This document shows, one piece after another, positions 7,100 to 17,114 of a DNA stretch of 64,000 nucleotides. Position 1 is the stretch's first letter. Each line of letters opens with the position of its first letter. The position numbers and the translations under genes are program-made. Below the pieces are notes generated by a model. That model had not been told where the DNA came from, did not search any database, and saw only the letters and a list, made by a program, of their open reading frames with translations. Origin of the DNA: MGBC131033 sp910585655 (GTDB taxonomy: Bacteria; Bacillota; Clostridia; Lachnospirales; Lachnospiraceae); NCBI GenBank assembly GCA_949502025.1, contig CATBCG010000032.1, positions 1 through 64,000 of the forward strand, given 5' to 3'.

Positions 7100-8083
7100 A
7101 TGGAAGAGAACAGGACAGGAATTTTAACGTATGTGCAGGACGCCGCTACCGTAGCGATAGCGGGTCATGTCAGACCAGACGGGGACTGTGTAGGTTCCTG
7201 TCTGGCACTGTACCACTATTTAAAGCAGCATACAGACGCAGAGGTCGCCGTTTATTTGGAGCAGCCGGGAAGAAAGCTTTCCCAGTTGCCTGGAGCAGAG
7301 GCTATCTGTGTGGCGCTGCCGGAAGAAATCCCTGCCGTCGATGTCTTTTTTGTATTGGACTGCGGGGATGTAGAACGGCTTGGCTTTGCACAGGAGCTTT
7401 ATCAAAAGGCGGCTAAAACGGTGTGTATCGATCATCATGTGACAAACACGGCTTTTGCAGAGGAAATGATTCTTGTGCAAAGCGCCAGCTCGACCTGTGA
7501 GCTGTTATATGAGCAGATGGAAGAAGAACGGATAAGCCAGGAGACGGCGGAGTGTCTTTATACCGGAATCCTGCATGATACCGGCGTATTTCATCATAGC
7601 TGTACCAGCCCACGGACAATGGAAATTGCAGGCAGGCTTATGGCAAAAGGAATCGATTTTCCACGAATGATTGACGAAGGCTTTTATCAGCGGACCTACA
7701 TACAAAATCAGATTTTAGGACGCTGCCTGATGGAAAGCATGCTGCTGTGGGGCGGACTTGGGATTGTTTCTTATTTGACGCGGGATGTGATGGAGTTTTA
7801 CGGTGTTACGCCATACGACCTAGACGGTGTAATCGATCAGCTTCGTCTGACCGCGGGCGTAGAAGTTGCAATCTTTTTATATGAAACAGAGGAAGGGCAA
7901 AGCTACAAGGTTAGTATGCGTTCTAACGGTGATGTAGATGTCAGTAAGGTTGCTTTGTATTTCGGCGGCGGCGGGCATGTGAAAGCAGCGGGATGTACGA
8001 TGAAGGGAAGCGTCTACGACGTTATCAACAACCTGACGGAGCAGCTCGATCATCAGCTTGTCACCTTAGGAAAGCTATCATAA
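7100..8083 (+). CDS. nrnA: DHH/DHHA1 phosphoesterase, NrnA-type
   Basis: NrnA-family enzymes degrade short oligoribonucleotides and can hydrolyse pAp or linear dinucleotides. The 327-residue protein shows the DHH domain motifs GHVRPDGDCVGS (about 22-33), FVLDCGD (about 80), IDHH and DTGVF, and a C-terminal DHHA1 domain with GGGGHVKAAG. These supply the two-metal active site. AGGAGGAGG lies upstream of the ATG. Its position between rbfA and truB is common in Firmicutes. Which oligonucleotide it prefers cannot be read from sequence. Confidence 0.9.
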   Translation: MEENRTGILTYVQDAATVAIAGHVRPDGDCVGSCLALYHYLKQHTDAEVAVYLEQPGRKLSQLPGAEAICVALPEEIPAVDVFFVLDCGDVERLGFAQELYQKAAKTVCIDHHVTNTAFAEEMILVQSASSTCELLYEQMEEERISQETAECLYTGILHDTGVFHHSCTSPRTMEIAGRLMAKGIDFPRMIDEGFYQRTYIQNQILGRCLMESMLLWGGLGIVSYLTRDVMEFYGVTPYDLDGVIDQLRLTAGVEVAIFLYETEEGQSYKVSMRSNGDVDVSKVALYFGGGGHVKAAGCTMKGSVYDVINNLTEQLDHQLVTLGKLS

Positions 8084-8110
8084 AGCAAGAAAGAGACGGG
8101 AGAGAACAGC

Positions 8111-9064
8111 ATGCTTCACGGAATCATCAATGTATATAAGGAGGCGGGTTTTACCTCCCATGATGTTGTGGCAAAGCTGCGCGGCATTGCCGGGCAGAAA
8201 AAAATCGGGCATACCGGAACCCTTGATCCGCAGGCGGTCGGGGTACTTCCGGTATGCCTGGGCGCGGCAACCAAGCTCTGCGAGCTGCTTACTGAAAAGA
8301 AAAAATCCTATCGGGCTGTGATGCTCTTAGGACGTACTACCGATACCCAGGATACTTCCGGACGAACCATAGAGGAACAGGAAGTATCCTGTACCAATGA
8401 GGAAATCCAGTTTGTCTTAAAAAGCTTTTTAGGGGAGCAGCTTCAAGTACCGCCGATGTATTCGGCTCTAAAAATAGAAGGAAAGCGTCTCTACGAGCTG
8501 GCGCGAGAAGGAAAAGAAGTCAAACGGGAGCCAAGATCTGTCTGTTTTTATGAACTTCGCTTTTTACAAAGACAGGGAAACGAGGTAGGATTAGAGGTCA
8601 CTTGCTCCAAAGGGACTTATATCCGAACGCTCTGTGCGGATATCGGGGAAGCGTTAGGGTGCGGAGCCTGTATGAAGGAACTGACCCGTTACCGGGTGGA
8701 TCGTTTCTGTTTAGAGGAAGCCAAAACACTGGCAGAGTTAGAGCAGATGAAAAAAGAAGGGCGCTTATCCGAAGCGCTCCTTCCGATTGACGCTCTATTT
8801 TCCTTCTGCCCGGCGGCAAAAGTAACCCCAAAAGGGGAAAGCTATTTAAAAAATGGCAATCCGCTTGGAGAGGATTTGTTAGAAGAAGTAAAAGAGTCTG
8901 TTGAGGATTCCACGGTGTTAGAAGGTGTTTTTTCCAAGCAGCAGCTTCCGGAGGATTTGATCCGGATATACGATAGGGCAGGCTGCTTTCAGGCGATTTA
9001 TCAAAAAGAAAAAAAGCAAGAACAGACGTTTTATCGTCCGTGGAAAACATTTTTTCAAACATAG
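8111..9064 (+). CDS. truB: tRNA pseudouridine(55) synthase TruB
   Basis: TruB makes pseudouridine 55 in the T loop of tRNAs. The N-terminal signature INVYKEAGFTSHDVV is followed by GHTGTLDPQAVGVLP, whose D39 is the catalytic aspartate. The 317-residue length fits the bacterial enzyme with a C-terminal RNA-binding region. The last 60 residues are charged and poorly conserved in appearance. It lies between nrnA and ribF in the usual order. Confidence 0.95.
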   Translation: MLHGIINVYKEAGFTSHDVVAKLRGIAGQKKIGHTGTLDPQAVGVLPVCLGAATKLCELLTEKKKSYRAVMLLGRTTDTQDTSGRTIEEQEVSCTNEEIQFVLKSFLGEQLQVPPMYSALKIEGKRLYELAREGKEVKREPRSVCFYELRFLQRQGNEVGLEVTCSKGTYIRTLCADIGEALGCGACMKELTRYRVDRFCLEEAKTLAELEQMKKEGRLSEALLPIDALFSFCPAAKVTPKGESYLKNGNPLGEDLLEEVKESVEDSTVLEGVFSKQQLPEDLIRIYDRAGCFQAIYQKEKKQEQTFYRPWKTFFQT

Positions 9065-9102
9065 GAAGAGAATCCGTAAGGATAGAATGAGGTCAGGAAA
9101 CG

Positions 9103-10026
9103 ATGGAATATCTTGCAGGAACAGCATGCAAAACCGAGTTATGTAGAACGAACACGGCAGTGACGCTTGGAAAATTTGACGGAATCCATTTGGGGCATCA
9201 GCGTTTGTTGGCGCATATTTTAGGGCAGTCAGGACTGACTTCCGTGATGTTTACCTTTGACTTACATCCGGGAAATTTGTTTTCCGATCAAGAAATCAAA
9301 TTGATCGAAACACAGCAGGAAAGAATTCATTATTTAGAGCAAACCGGACTGGACGTGCTGATCGCCTATCCGTTTACAAAGGAAACGGCTTCGATGGAGG
9401 CGCGTCAGTTTGTCCGTCAGATTTTATCCGGACAGCTAGGGGCAAGGAGGATTGTAGTCGGAGAAGATTTTTGCTTTGGACGCCACCGACTGGGAACTGT
9501 AGCTCTTTTACAGGAAATGGCAGAGGAATGTGGCTACGAGCTGATTGTCTGCCCTAAAGTAATCCGGGCAGGCAAGGCTGTGAGCAGCACGCGGATTCGC
9601 AGCCTGATCGAAGAGGGAAGGATGGAAGAGGTTTCCGAGCTGTTAGGTCGTCCGTTTTCCGTAGAAGGAACGGTTATAAACGGAAACCGTTTAGGGCATA
9701 CCGTAGGGATGCCGACCGCAAACCTTCGTCCGGAGGAAACTAAGCTGCTGCCGCCAAACGGTGTTTATGTGGCGGATTTTACCGTAAAGAAAAAAACATA
9801 TCGCGGAATTACCAACATCGGCTATAAACCGACTATCGGCGGAGAAACGGCGCCAGGAGTAGAAACCTGGATTTTTGATTTTGACGAAGATATTTACGGA
9901 CAGGAAGTCAAGGTAGAGCTGCTACAGTTTGTCCGTCCGGAGCGAAAATTTGCTTCTTTAGAAGCGGTTAAAGCACAGGTAGAACAAGATGCCGGCTATG
10001 CCAGGGCATGGAAGGCTTCAACCTAA
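9103..10026 (+). CDS. ribF: bifunctional riboflavin kinase / FAD synthetase
   Basis: RibF phosphorylates riboflavin to FMN and adenylates FMN to FAD. The 307-residue protein has an N-terminal nucleotidyltransferase domain with GKFDGIHLGHQ (about 22-32) and SSTRIRSLIEEG, and a C-terminal kinase domain with GTVINGNRLGHTVGMPTANL. Both active-site signatures look intact. It closes the translation operon. Confidence 0.95.
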   Translation: MEYLAGTACKTELCRTNTAVTLGKFDGIHLGHQRLLAHILGQSGLTSVMFTFDLHPGNLFSDQEIKLIETQQERIHYLEQTGLDVLIAYPFTKETASMEARQFVRQILSGQLGARRIVVGEDFCFGRHRLGTVALLQEMAEECGYELIVCPKVIRAGKAVSSTRIRSLIEEGRMEEVSELLGRPFSVEGTVINGNRLGHTVGMPTANLRPEETKLLPPNGVYVADFTVKKKTYRGITNIGYKPTIGGETAPGVETWIFDFDEDIYGQEVKVELLQFVRPERKFASLEAVKAQVEQDAGYARAWKAST

Positions 10027-10046
10027 TACAAAGAGGAGGCGGCAGG

Positions 10047-12089
10047 ATGGCGTTAGAGGATTCGGTTTCTATGATAAAAGGCGTAGGCGCGAAAACAGAA
10101 CAGCTTTTTGCGAAAATGGATATTTATACAAAACAGGATTTGCTGCTGCATTATCCCAGAAGCTACGATCAGTTCGGCAAAATCCAGCCGATTTCTGCGC
10201 TAAAAGAAGGAGAGATTGCTGCCGTGGAGGCTTCTGTTTCCGGCGGGGTAGCCGTGCGGGAAGGAATTTACCGAAGGATTACCGCATGCGAGGTATCCGA
10301 TGGAACAGGCATAATGAACGTAACATGGTTCAATATGCCTTTTTTGCGATCTTACTTAAAAAACGGAAAGCATTATATTTTTCGGGGAAAGGTATCCAAA
10401 AAATCCGGCAGCCTGAGAATGGAGCAGCCAAAGCTTTATACAAGGGAAGAATACGCTAAGAAAAGCCGGATCTTACAGCCGGTTTATCCCCTGACAGCCG
10501 GGATTACCAGTCTGACTCTTTCCAAAGCGATTCGTCAGGTGCTGCCGGAGCTGTCCGTCTCTATGGATTACCTTCCGGCGGCATTTCGCAGAGAACATCA
10601 GCTTGTCAATCTTCCGTCTGCCATAGAGGAAATCCATTTTCCTAAAAACTATGATACGATGTTAGAAGCCAGGAGACGTCTGGTGTTCGATGAGTTTTTT
10701 TTATTTTTATTATCCGTCCGCCGTCTGCGGGAGGAGCATCAGGAGGAGCCGTCTTCGTTTTCCTTTGCCAGCTTTACGCTGTGCGAACAGTTTTTGCGCT
10801 CGCTTCCTTACCAGCTGACGGGGGCGCAGAAGCGTACCTGGCAGGAAATCAAACGGGATTTATCAAAAGGAATCCGGATGAACCGTTTGATTCAGGGAGA
10901 CGTCGGATCCGGAAAGACTGTTTTAGCGGCTTTAGCCTTATGTGCAGCCGCAGAAAACGGCTATCAAGGCTGTCTGATGGCGCCGACCGAGGTTCTGGCA
11001 CACCAGCACCAGGAGGAATTTTCCAAATGGTTTACACCGCTTGGGCTTAAAACAGAATTATTAACCGGATCGATGACGGCAAAGGAAAAACGGCTGGCAT
11101 ACGAACGAATAGAAGCCCATGAGGTAGATATTATCATCGGTACGCATGCTTTGATTCAGGATAAAGTCCATTATAACAAGCTGGCTTTGGTGATTACCGA
11201 CGAACAGCATCGTTTCGGCGTCAAACAGCGAGAAAAACTTGGCAGCAAAGGGGAGGCGCCGCATATTTGCGTGATGAGCGCCACTCCGATTCCGCGGACT
11301 CTGGCGATTATCCTGTATGGAGACTTGGAGCTTTCGCTCGTGGATGAGCTTCCGGCAAACCGACTGCCGATAAAAAACTGTGTGGTAGGAACCGATTACC
11401 GTAGCAATGCTTACCGCTTTATCGAAAAGCAGATAAAGATGGGACATCAGGCATATATCATCTGTCCGATGGTGGAGGAAAGCGAAGCGTTAGAGGCAGA
11501 AAACGTGACAGACTATAGTAGTAGAATAAAAGAAGCCTTACCGGATTCGATTTGTGTAGAAATGTTGCATGGAAAAATGAAAAACGAAGAGAAAAATCGG
11601 ATTATGGAGGACTTTTTGTCAGGAAATATCGATGTTTTGGTTTCTACAACCGTAGTGGAAGTAGGAGTGAATGTACCGAATGCCACGGTGATGATGATTG
11701 AAAACGCCGAACGGTTTGGGCTGGCGCAGCTTCATCAGCTTCGTGGACGGGTAGGACGAGGCGACGCCCAATCCTATTGTATTTTTATGGCAGGGAATAC
11801 CAGACCAGAAACGATGGAACGGTTGGAAATTTTAAATCATTCCAACGACGGGTTTCATATTGCAGAGGAGGATTTACGGCTGCGCGGTCCGGGGGACTTG
11901 TTTGGTATCCGGCAAAGCGGGGAAATGAGTTTTTCTCTGGCGGATATTTACCAGGACGCCGCTATTTTAAAAGAAGCTTCGGAGGCGCTTACAATGCTTT
12001 CTTTTAAGGAGCAGGAAGCTTTTTATGAACATGGGAGGCGCTATTACGATCGCGTGTTTTCCTATGGGGAAGCAGGAAATATCATTTGA
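10047..12089 (+). CDS. recG: ATP-dependent DNA helicase RecG
   Basis: RecG is a superfamily 2 helicase that remodels stalled replication forks and recombination intermediates. The 680-residue protein has an N-terminal OB-fold wedge domain, Walker A GDVGSGKT near 284, DEQH near 384, SATPIPRT, and the C-terminal QLRGRVGRG motif VI. The frame is open upstream to 10008 inside ribF. The ATG at 10047 has GAGGAGGC six bases before it and gives the expected N-terminus (MALEDSVSMIKGVG). Confidence 0.95.
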   Translation: MALEDSVSMIKGVGAKTEQLFAKMDIYTKQDLLLHYPRSYDQFGKIQPISALKEGEIAAVEASVSGGVAVREGIYRRITACEVSDGTGIMNVTWFNMPFLRSYLKNGKHYIFRGKVSKKSGSLRMEQPKLYTREEYAKKSRILQPVYPLTAGITSLTLSKAIRQVLPELSVSMDYLPAAFRREHQLVNLPSAIEEIHFPKNYDTMLEARRRLVFDEFFLFLLSVRRLREEHQEEPSSFSFASFTLCEQFLRSLPYQLTGAQKRTWQEIKRDLSKGIRMNRLIQGDVGSGKTVLAALALCAAAENGYQGCLMAPTEVLAHQHQEEFSKWFTPLGLKTELLTGSMTAKEKRLAYERIEAHEVDIIIGTHALIQDKVHYNKLALVITDEQHRFGVKQREKLGSKGEAPHICVMSATPIPRTLAIILYGDLELSLVDELPANRLPIKNCVVGTDYRSNAYRFIEKQIKMGHQAYIICPMVEESEALEAENVTDYSSRIKEALPDSICVEMLHGKMKNEEKNRIMEDFLSGNIDVLVSTTVVEVGVNVPNATVMMIENAERFGLAQLHQLRGRVGRGDAQSYCIFMAGNTRPETMERLEILNHSNDGFHIAEEDLRLRGPGDLFGIRQSGEMSFSLADIYQDAAILKEASEALTMLSFKEQEAFYEHGRRYYDRVFSYGEAGNII

Positions 12090-12121
12090 AATTTATTCAT
12101 GAAAAATTAAAATATCTGATA

Positions 12122-12150
12122 TTGCGTCCCTGTGTAAAAAATGGTATGAT
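12122..12150 (+). promoter_or_regulatory. promoter of the MutS-like gene
   Basis: TTGCGT at 12122-12127 and TATGAT at 12145-12150 are spaced by 17 bases in the 88-base gap after recG. The gene has a good AGGAG eight bases before its ATG. Confidence 0.6.
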
Positions 12151-12177
12151 AGGTAGTGTTTTCATAGGAGAAATCAA

Positions 12178-13866
12178 ATGGAATATTTAGTGCTTTTTGT
12201 AGTGTTGGTTTTATTTCTAATGATAAAAAGTGCGTCCGAACGGCGCCGTCGGGAACGGGAGTTAGAACAAAAGCTGCGGGATCGTTTTGGGACGCTTTCG
12301 GAAGAGGAATATTCGGAGGAAAAGTACCGTTCGATTCAATATTATTTTCGTTCTCGTCAAAACGATCCGGGTGTGATAGACGATATCACATGGAATGATC
12401 TGGATATGGACAGAATCTACCAGGCGTTCAATCAGACAAGCTGTGCGATGGGAGAGGAGTATCTTTACGATCTGCTCCGAAGACCGCTGTATGAGAAGCA
12501 GGCGCTTAAAGAACGAGAGCGGCTGATTGCTTTTTTTGCAGAGCGGACAGAAGAGCGTATCCGTCTGGCGACGGCGTTAGCAAAGATCGGAAAATTTCCG
12601 CAAATCTCCTTATATGAGTACTATCAGCGGGCGATGGATCTGACCAGTCTGTCGGTTTTGCCGGATCTGCTGCAGGCAGTTTTTCTGTTGCTTGCCATTC
12701 CGCTTACTTTTTTTGTTCCGGCAGTAGGCGGGAGCGCGATTGCTCTGTTGGTCGCGGTAAATGTTGTGACTTATTTTCAGCGGAAAAAAAGGATCGAGCC
12801 GTATTTACAGGTGGTGGCATTTTTAGTCCGCCTTACTCGCCAGGCAGAGGAGCTTCGTTCTCTTTCCCTACCAGGGTTAGAAGCCTATCAGGAAACGATT
12901 TTGACCGGAGCAGCCGCGTTTGCCAACTTTCGGCGCGGTGCGTGGTTAATCAACAGCGGGAGCAGCATGAGCGGTGATCTGGCAGATATTGTAATGGATT
13001 ATATACGGATTTTATTTCATGTAGACCTGATTAAATTTGCTTCGATGATGACAACTATCCGAAAGCATCGGCAGGAATTGGACTCGGTTTATGAAACGAT
13101 AGGATTGTTGGATAGCTGTATGGCAGCAGCTTCTTTTCGCGCCTATCTGCCGGAATGGTGTATTCCGGCGCTGGAAAACGATCAGGAAAAACCGGCGCTT
13201 TCTGCCGTCGGTTTGTATCACCCTCTTTTAGAAGAACCCGTTAAAAATTCGATTGACACAGAGCGTTCTGTTTTGATCACCGGTTCTAACGCTTCGGGAA
13301 AATCTACTTTTTTAAAAACGGTCGCCATCAACGCCATTTTGGCGCAGACGCTCGCAACGGCTGCCTGCAGCTCATATCGCGGTTGCTTTTTCCGGATTTA
13401 TTCTTCGATGGCGCTTTCCGACAACCTGTTTGGCAAAGAAAGCTACTATATGGTGGAAATCAAATCGTTAAAGCGGATTTTGGATGCTGCAGGGCAGGCA
13501 AACGGCGCTTCCTGTCCGGTATTTTGCTGTATCGACGAGGTATTGCGGGGAACAAACACGTTAGAGCGGATTGCCGCTTCTTCTCAGATCTTATCTGTAT
13601 TGGCAAAAAAACCGGTATTGGCTTTTGTAGCGACGCACGATCTGGAACTGACGCAGATTTTAGAAGCGCAGTATGATAACTACCATTTCAGTGAAGAGGT
13701 ACAGGAAAATGATGTGCGTTTTGACTACCGGTTAAAGCCGGGACGCGCGCAGTCCCGTAATGCGATTCGCCTGCTTTCTCTCTTGGGTTTCCCGGAGGAA
13801 CTGACAGAAGCCGCCAGAGAACAGGCAGAGCATTTTTTATCAAAGCAGGAATGGAAACGGTTATAA
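12178..13866 (+). CDS. membrane-associated MutS-like ATPase
   Basis: This 562-residue protein has the C-terminal ATPase domain of MutS but no mismatch-recognition or connector domains. Residues 1-18 form a hydrophobic anchor, and about 155-205 contains two further likely membrane segments. The ATPase shows Walker A TGSNASGKSTF near 367, Walker B CCIDEVLRGTNTLERIAAS and ATHDLELT. A helical core domain lies before the ATPase. Similar proteins are usually annotated as MutS family DNA mismatch repair proteins, but the architecture argues against classical mismatch recognition, and the role is unknown. It lies 17 bases upstream of rnhA and close to mutS-mutL. Confidence 0.85.
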   Translation: MEYLVLFVVLVLFLMIKSASERRRRERELEQKLRDRFGTLSEEEYSEEKYRSIQYYFRSRQNDPGVIDDITWNDLDMDRIYQAFNQTSCAMGEEYLYDLLRRPLYEKQALKERERLIAFFAERTEERIRLATALAKIGKFPQISLYEYYQRAMDLTSLSVLPDLLQAVFLLLAIPLTFFVPAVGGSAIALLVAVNVVTYFQRKKRIEPYLQVVAFLVRLTRQAEELRSLSLPGLEAYQETILTGAAAFANFRRGAWLINSGSSMSGDLADIVMDYIRILFHVDLIKFASMMTTIRKHRQELDSVYETIGLLDSCMAAASFRAYLPEWCIPALENDQEKPALSAVGLYHPLLEEPVKNSIDTERSVLITGSNASGKSTFLKTVAINAILAQTLATAACSSYRGCFFRIYSSMALSDNLFGKESYYMVEIKSLKRILDAAGQANGASCPVFCCIDEVLRGTNTLERIAASSQILSVLAKKPVLAFVATHDLELTQILEAQYDNYHFSEEVQENDVRFDYRLKPGRAQSRNAIRLLSLLGFPEELTEAAREQAEHFLSKQEWKRL

Positions 13867-13883
13867 TAGAAAGGAAATATCCT

Positions 13884-14357
13884 ATGAAGGTTGCAATTTA
13901 TACCGACGGATCTGCCAGAGGAAATCCAGACGGACCGGGAGGTTATGGTACCATTTTGATTTATGTGGACGGCAGAGGAGTCGAACACCGGAGAGAGTAT
14001 GCCGGGGGATATACTAGAACGACCAATAACCGGATGGAGCTGATGGCGGCGATCGTCGGATTGGAGGCTTTAAACCGCCCCTGTGAGGTAGCGTTATATT
14101 CGGATTCCCAGTATTTGATCAAAGCCTTTAACGAACATTGGTTGGAAGGCTGGATAAAAAAGGGCTGGAAGCGTGGAAAAAATGAGCCGGTAAAAAATGT
14201 AGATTTATGGAAACGGCTTTTAAATGCCTGCAAGCCGCATACGGTAAGCTGGTATTGGGTAAAAGGACATGATGGACATCCGGAAAACGAACGCTGCGAT
14301 AAACTGGCGACAGAGGCGGCGGACGGAGAGAATCTGCAAATCGATCCGGGAGTCTGA
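13884..14357 (+). CDS. rnhA: ribonuclease HI
   Basis: RNase HI cleaves RNA in RNA-DNA hybrids. The 157-residue protein shows the catalytic acidic residues in YTDGSARGNPDGPGG (about D7), RMELMA, YSDSQYL and HPENERCDKLA, plus the basic-protrusion segment WIKKGWKRGK. The start at 13884 has AAAGGA upstream; a more distal in-frame ATG at 13851 lies within the previous gene and is less likely. A hairpin follows at 14385. Confidence 0.95.
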   Translation: MKVAIYTDGSARGNPDGPGGYGTILIYVDGRGVEHRREYAGGYTRTTNNRMELMAAIVGLEALNRPCEVALYSDSQYLIKAFNEHWLEGWIKKGWKRGKNEPVKNVDLWKRLLNACKPHTVSWYWVKGHDGHPENERCDKLATEAADGENLQIDPGV

Positions 14358-14384
14358 TAAAACATAGCAATCATGAGGAAAAAC

Positions 14385-14417
14385 AACCGCCTGTATCCGG
14401 ATAAAGGACGGGCGGTT
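14385..14417 (+). terminator. hairpin between rnhA and mutS
   Basis: AACCGCCTGT at 14385-14394 pairs with ACGGGCGGTT at 14408-14417 with one wobble, followed by TTA. It may attenuate transcription into mutS, whose ATG is 22 bases further on. Confidence 0.6.
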
Positions 14418-14439
14418 TTAGAAAAGCGAGGGAGGAAGC

Positions 14440-17097
14440 ATGGCGGCACAGGAGCCGATGACGCCGATGATGCGGCAGTATCTGGAGACAAAGAAAGAAT
14501 ACCCGGATTGTATTCTTTTTTATCGTCTGGGGGATTTTTATGAAATGTTTTTTGAAGATGCCCTGACTTGTTCCAAGGAATTGGAGATTACGCTGACTGG
14601 AAAAAACTGTGGAATGGAGGAACGCGCTCCGATGTGCGGCGTGCCGTTTCATGCAGTGGACGGTTATCTGGATCGGCTGGTAGAGAAGGGCTATAAGGTA
14701 GCGATCTGCGAGCAGGTAGAAGATCCAAAGCAGTCAAAAGGCTTGGTAAAGCGTGAAGTAATCCGGATTGTAACACCTGGGACGAACTTAAATACACAGT
14801 CTTTAGACGAAAGCAAAAATAATTATTTAATGGGGATTCTGTTGTCGGACGGAGCCTATGGAGTAGCCCTGGCGGATGTAACCACCGGGGATTATTATAT
14901 GACGGAGCTTGACAGCAAGAAAAAGCTGTTGGATGAGATATATAAATTTGAACCGTCGGAAATCATCTGTAGCGATCGGTTTTTCGCTTCCGGGCTACTG
15001 ACGGAGGAGCTGCGGGAAAAGCTGCATATTTCGGTATCCGCCTTGGAGAGCCGTTTTTATGAGGAGGAGGCGTGTATACGGATTTTAGAGGAGCATTTTC
15101 ATGTTTCTTCTTTAGACGGACTGGGCTTAAAAGACTATACGATCGGTGTGACGGCGGCTGGGATGGTGCTGCTTTATTTATATGAAACCCAGAAAAACGA
15201 CCTGGAACATATTTTAACGATTACGCCGTATCTGACTACCCGCTATATGGTGCTGGACAGCTCCACCAGACGGAACTTAGAGCTGACGGAAACGCTGCGG
15301 GACAAGCACAAGCGCGGTTCCCTGCTGTGGGTGTTGGATAAAACCAAAACCGCAATGGGAGCGCGTATGTTGCGATCTTTTGTGGAGCAGCCTTTGATTG
15401 AGGCAGAAGACATCAACGAACGGCTTGACGCGATTGAAGAGTTAAACGAGTCGGTTATTACCCGTGAGGAGATCCGCGAATACTTAAATCCGGTCTACGA
15501 TATGGAACGATTGATCAGCCGGGTGAGCTACCGCAGCGCCAATCCCAGAGATTTGATTGCTTTTTATACTTCGCTCTCGATGCTGCCTTCGATAAAATTG
15601 CTATTGCAGGGATTTCGCGGAGCGTTGTTACTACGGCTGGAAGAACAGCTCGATCCTCTCGCTGATTTATATGAGTTAATTGGGCGGGCGATTGCGGAGG
15701 AACCGCCGATTTCCGTACGGGAGGGCGGTATCATCAAAGAAGGCTATCACGAGGAAGTAGACCGGCTGCGGAAAGCCAAGACAGAGGGAAAAACCTGGGT
15801 GGCAGAGTTAGAGGCGAGAGAACGGGAAAAAACCGGGATCAAAAATCTTCGTATCAAATACAATAAGGTGTTTGGTTATTATCTGGAAGTGACAAATTCG
15901 TTTCAAAACCTGGTGCCGGATACCTGGGTACGCCGCCAGACTCTGGCAAATGCAGAGCGTTATATTACTCCGGAGCTAAAGGAACTAGAGGACTTGATTC
16001 TGGGGGCGGAGGATCGGCTTTTTACCCTGGAATATGAACTTTTTACAGAAGTGCGGGAACAGATTGCCGCGCAAATGAAGCGGATTAGCCAGACTGCCAA
16101 GGCAGTAGCGGGAATCGATGTGTTTACCTCTTTAGCGCTTGTGTCAGAGCGAAACGGCTATCACCGTCCTAAGATCAATACAGAGGGGATTTTGGATATC
16201 CGGGACGGACGCCATCCGGTTGTAGAGCAGATGACGGCGGGGAATGCCAGGGAAGCCTTTGTGGCTAACGATACTTATCTCGATCAGAAGGATCGGCGGA
16301 TTTCGATTATTACCGGACCGAATATGGCAGGAAAATCCACCTATATGAGACAGACTGCCCTCATTGTTTTAATGGCGCAAATCGGCTGCTTTGTCCCGGC
16401 GAAGGAAGCTGATATCGGGATTGTGGATCGAATCTTTACAAGAGTGGGCGCGTCCGATGATTTGGCCAGCGGTCAAAGTACGTTTATGGTGGAGATGACG
16501 GAAGTTGCCAATATTTTGCGCCATGCCAGCAGACAGAGTCTTTTGATTTTAGATGAAATCGGTCGCGGAACCAGTACCTTTGACGGTCTTTCGATTGCCT
16601 GGGCGGTGGTGGAGTATATCAGCGCCGTAGTAGGAGCCAAAGCGCTGTTCGCTACACACTACCATGAGCTGACCGAGCTGGAAGGAAAACTAGAAAGTGT
16701 CCATAACTATTGTATTGCCGTCAAAGAACAGGGAGAGGATATTATTTTCCTGCGGAAAATCATTCCAGGCGGCGCGGATAAAAGCTATGGCATCCAAGTA
16801 GCTAGACTGGCTGGAATTCCGGATTCGGTACTGGTACGGGCAAAGGAGCTGTCAGAGGAATTAGGAAAGCATGATATCGTGATTCATCCGAGTCAGAACA
16901 TAGAAAAAACCGCTTCCAAACCACAGAAAAACAAATCAGGACGGGAGGCGATGGAAGGGCAGTTTTCCTTGTTTGCATCTTCCGAAAATGAAGATGTTAT
17001 CTTAGAGCTGCGGGAGCTTTCTTTAGAGAATCTTTCTCCGATTGCTGCTTTCCAAAAGCTTTATGAGTTGCAGCAAAAAATCAGAGAACGGGTATAG
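14440..17097 (+). CDS. mutS: DNA mismatch repair protein MutS
   Basis: MutS recognises base mismatches and small loops and recruits MutL. The 885-residue length is normal. The mismatch-contacting F-Y-E motif is at residues 33-35 (LGDFYEMFFEDA). The ATPase has GPNMAGKSTYMRQ near 625, DEIGRGTS near 704 and ATHYHELTEL. The N-terminal half shows the connector and lever domains without a break. GGGAGGA precedes the ATG. It is followed directly by mutL. Confidence 0.97.
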   Translation: MAAQEPMTPMMRQYLETKKEYPDCILFYRLGDFYEMFFEDALTCSKELEITLTGKNCGMEERAPMCGVPFHAVDGYLDRLVEKGYKVAICEQVEDPKQSKGLVKREVIRIVTPGTNLNTQSLDESKNNYLMGILLSDGAYGVALADVTTGDYYMTELDSKKKLLDEIYKFEPSEIICSDRFFASGLLTEELREKLHISVSALESRFYEEEACIRILEEHFHVSSLDGLGLKDYTIGVTAAGMVLLYLYETQKNDLEHILTITPYLTTRYMVLDSSTRRNLELTETLRDKHKRGSLLWVLDKTKTAMGARMLRSFVEQPLIEAEDINERLDAIEELNESVITREEIREYLNPVYDMERLISRVSYRSANPRDLIAFYTSLSMLPSIKLLLQGFRGALLLRLEEQLDPLADLYELIGRAIAEEPPISVREGGIIKEGYHEEVDRLRKAKTEGKTWVAELEAREREKTGIKNLRIKYNKVFGYYLEVTNSFQNLVPDTWVRRQTLANAERYITPELKELEDLILGAEDRLFTLEYELFTEVREQIAAQMKRISQTAKAVAGIDVFTSLALVSERNGYHRPKINTEGILDIRDGRHPVVEQMTAGNAREAFVANDTYLDQKDRRISIITGPNMAGKSTYMRQTALIVLMAQIGCFVPAKEADIGIVDRIFTRVGASDDLASGQSTFMVEMTEVANILRHASRQSLLILDEIGRGTSTFDGLSIAWAVVEYISAVVGAKALFATHYHELTELEGKLESVHNYCIAVKEQGEDIIFLRKIIPGGADKSYGIQVARLAGIPDSVLVRAKELSEELGKHDIVIHPSQNIEKTASKPQKNKSGREAMEGQFSLFASSENEDVILELRELSLENLSPIAAFQKLYELQQKIRERV

Positions 17098-17114
17098 GAA
17101 GGGGGGGAGCAGGT

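Noticed and set aside
8598..9127. Minus-strand frames over truB
   Set aside because: Antisense to a complete conserved gene, no RBS and no motif.
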